Under the pieces are notes generated by a model. That model was not told where the DNA came from. It made no database searches and was given only the letters and a program-made list of their open reading frames with translations. From Hyphomicrobiales bacterium (GTDB taxonomy: Bacteria; Pseudomonadota; Alphaproteobacteria; Rhizobiales; JAJFHB01), in assembly GCA_021775795.1 (NCBI GenBank), contig JAJFHB010000146.1, forward strand, positions 1 through 7,480: 7,480 nt of DNA, in the 5' to 3' direction. How positions within the stretch are numbered: position 1 is the first letter of the stretch; each line of letters begins with the position of its first letter. Made by a program: the position numbers and the translations under genes. This document shows positions 6,048-7,480 of the stretch, in pieces.

Positions 6048-7352
6048 ATGAGCGGCAAACTCACACCTACATCAACAGCCAAGCTGGAAGTCGCCGGCGA
6101 CAATTTCGACTTGCCAGTATACTCAGCTACGCTTGGACCAAGCGTCATCGACGTCACCAAGCTTTATGCTCAAACGGACATGTTCACGTATGATCCGGGT
6201 TACACGTCGACGGCCAGCTGTGTTTCACAAATCACCTATATCGACGGCGAAGAAGGTGTACTGCTCTATCGCGGTTACCCCATAGATCAACTCGCCGAAC
6301 ACGGTGATTTCCTGGAAACCTGTTACCTGCTCCTGTATGGGGAGTTGCCTGACAAGGACCAGCGTGCCGAGTTTGAAACCGCTGTTACCTATCACACTAT
6401 GCTCCATGAGCAGATGAGCCGCTTCTTTACCGGCTTTCGCCGTGACGCTCATCCGATGGCAATCATGTGCGGTGTTGTGGGTGCGTTATCTGCCTTCTAT
6501 CACGACTCAACGGATATCTCGGATCCCTGGCAACGCGAAGTCGCCAGCCGGCGGATGATTGCCAAGTTACCGACCATTGCAGCGATGGCGTATAAATATT
6601 TCATCGGTCAGCCGTTCGTCTATCCAAGAAACGATTTGGACTATGCCTCCAACTTTTTGAACATGTGCTTCGCAGTACCTTGCGAGGAATACAAACCAAG
6701 CCCGGTTCTTTCCCGGGCGATGGATCGCATTTTCATCCTCCACGCCGACCATGAACAAAACGCCTCGACATCAACGGTGCGTCTTGCAGGGTCATCAGGC
6801 GCCAATCCGTTTGCCTGCATAGCCGCCGGCATTGCCTGCCTCTGGGGCCCTGCACACGGTGGTGCCAACGAAGCCGCACTCAACATGCTCTCAGAAATCG
6901 GCTCAGTCGACCGCATTGGAGAGTACGTCGACCGGGCCAAAGACAAGGATGATCCCTTCCGATTGATGGGTTTTGGACACAGGGTTTACAAGAACTACGA
7001 CCCCCGCGCCAAAATCATGCAGCAAACCTGCCATGAAGTTCTAGACGAACTCGGCGTGCACAATGACCCCTTGTTGAAGGTGGCAATGGAGCTTGAGCGC
7101 ATTGCATTGGAAGACGAGTATTTTGTCGAGAAGAAGCTCTATCCCAACATCGACTTTTATTCCGGCATCACCCTGCGCGCACTCGGCTTTCCAACAAGCA
7201 TGTTTACCGTCCTGTTTGCACTCGCGCGAACTGTCGGATGGATCGCTCAATGGAAAGAAATGATAGAAGATCCCAATCAGAGGATAGGCCGTCCCCGCCA
7301 GCTTTATATCGGCCCGGACGTCCGCGAGTATCTGCCGTTAGATCAGCGCTAA
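6048..7352 (+). CDS. gltA: Citrate synthase, type II (hexameric bacterial class)
   Basis: GltA condenses oxaloacetate and acetyl-CoA to citrate, the entry step of the TCA cycle, in the cytoplasm. From the chosen ATG the protein has 434 residues (E. coli: 427). The catalytic triad is His270 ([12 protein letters not shown]), His311 ([13 protein letters not shown]) and Asp369 (PNIDFYSG), offset by 6-7 from E. coli His264, His305 and Asp362. Other family segments are [13 protein letters not shown] (72-84), [20 protein letters not shown] (232-251) and the C-terminal RPRQLYIGP (415-423). Cys212 in [14 protein letters not shown] aligns with E. coli Cys206 at the NADH site, suggesting a type II NADH-sensitive enzyme. 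The upstream in-frame ATG at 6015 would add 11 unconserved residues ([11 protein letters not shown]) and lacks an RBS; a stop directly precedes it. The gene has its own 209-base leader with a candidate promoter, so it is probably transcribed at least partly apart from gltX. Confidence 0.96.
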   Translation: MSGKLTPTSTAKLEVAGDNFDLPVYSATLGPSVIDVTKLYAQTDMFTYDPGYTSTASCVSQITYIDGEEGVLLYRGYPIDQLAEHGDFLETCYLLLYGELPDKDQRAEFETAVTYHTMLHEQMSRFFTGFRRDAHPMAIMCGVVGALSAFYHDSTDISDPWQREVASRRMIAKLPTIAAMAYKYFIGQPFVYPRNDLDYASNFLNMCFAVPCEEYKPSPVLSRAMDRIFILHADHEQNASTSTVRLAGSSGANPFACIAAGIACLWGPAHGGANEAALNMLSEIGSVDRIGEYVDRAKDKDDPFRLMGFGHRVYKNYDPRAKIMQQTCHEVLDELGVHNDPLLKVAMELERIALEDEYFVEKKLYPNIDFYSGITLRALGFPTSMFTVLFALARTVGWIAQWKEMIEDPNQRIGRPRQLYIGPDVREYLPLDQR

Positions 7353-7378
7353 GAAACTGGCTCCTGTTTACAATTTCA

Positions 7379-7407
7379 TGTGGTGACGCCAGTCCGGCGT
7401 CACCGCA
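7379..7407 (+). terminator. Strong hairpin downstream of gltA, probable terminator without a T-run
   Basis: A 12-bp stem (7379-7390 with 7396-7407, one G-T wobble, core GGTGACGCC / GGCGTCACC) encloses a 5-base loop, AGTCC. It starts 27 bases after the gltA stop. No T-run follows on either strand, so it may be a non-canonical terminator or an mRNA 3'-end stabilising structure, and it could act in both directions. A weaker TGGCC/GGCCA inverted repeat follows at about 7415-7433. Confidence 0.6.
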
Positions 7408-7480
7408 AACGCCTATGGCCAAACCGTGAGGCCAACTCAGGGGACTGTGGACTGCGAGGCGGGTCGGCGCCGGGCGGGGG

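Noticed and set aside
5897..6193. 98-codon plus-strand ORF across the gltA leader and 5' end.
   Set aside because: Runs out of frame into gltA, no ribosome site, composition not protein-like.

Overview
The window is a chromosomal housekeeping segment from an alphaproteobacterium, most likely of the order Hyphomicrobiales (Rhizobiales). Three things point there. The lexA promoter carries the alphaproteobacterial SOS operator type (GAAC-N7-GAAC, which is GTTC-N7-GTTC on the other strand) rather than the enterobacterial CTG-N10-CAG. The LexA, GluRS and citrate synthase sequences are of alphaproteobacterial type. The order moeA - lexA - comEC (opposite strand) - gltX - gltA is one I recall from rhizobial and Brucella-type genomes. 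No mobile element, tRNA, rRNA or CRISPR array is visible.

Layout: the 3' part of moeA (molybdopterin molybdotransferase) enters from the left edge. A 334-base spacer with short repeats follows, ending in the lexA control region, where two SOS-box-like elements lie back to back. LexA is complete, with its Ala-Gly cleavage site and Ser/Lys dyad. Convergent to it, on the minus strand, is a long comEC-type membrane protein gene. A 57-residue acidic ORF follows comEC, overlaps its stop by 8 bases and has a strong ribosome-binding site, so it looks translationally coupled. A 315-base divergent spacer separates comEC from gltX and contains three tandem 16-base units just upstream of comEC. gltX (glutamyl-tRNA synthetase) and gltA (type II citrate synthase) follow on the plus strand. 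The 209-base gltA leader holds a plausible promoter, four copies of CTGTATNNT and a hairpin. A strong 12-bp hairpin lies just after gltA, and the last 26 bases are abruptly G-rich with no recognisable gene.

The genes do not form a single pathway: cofactor biosynthesis (moeA), DNA-damage control (lexA), DNA uptake (comEC), translation (gltX) and the TCA cycle (gltA) are conserved neighbours. I see no evidence of a new multi-gene defence or mobile system. The least explained items are the small coupled ORF behind comEC, the 16-base tandem repeat in front of comEC, and the repeated CTGTATNNT motif in the gltA leader.
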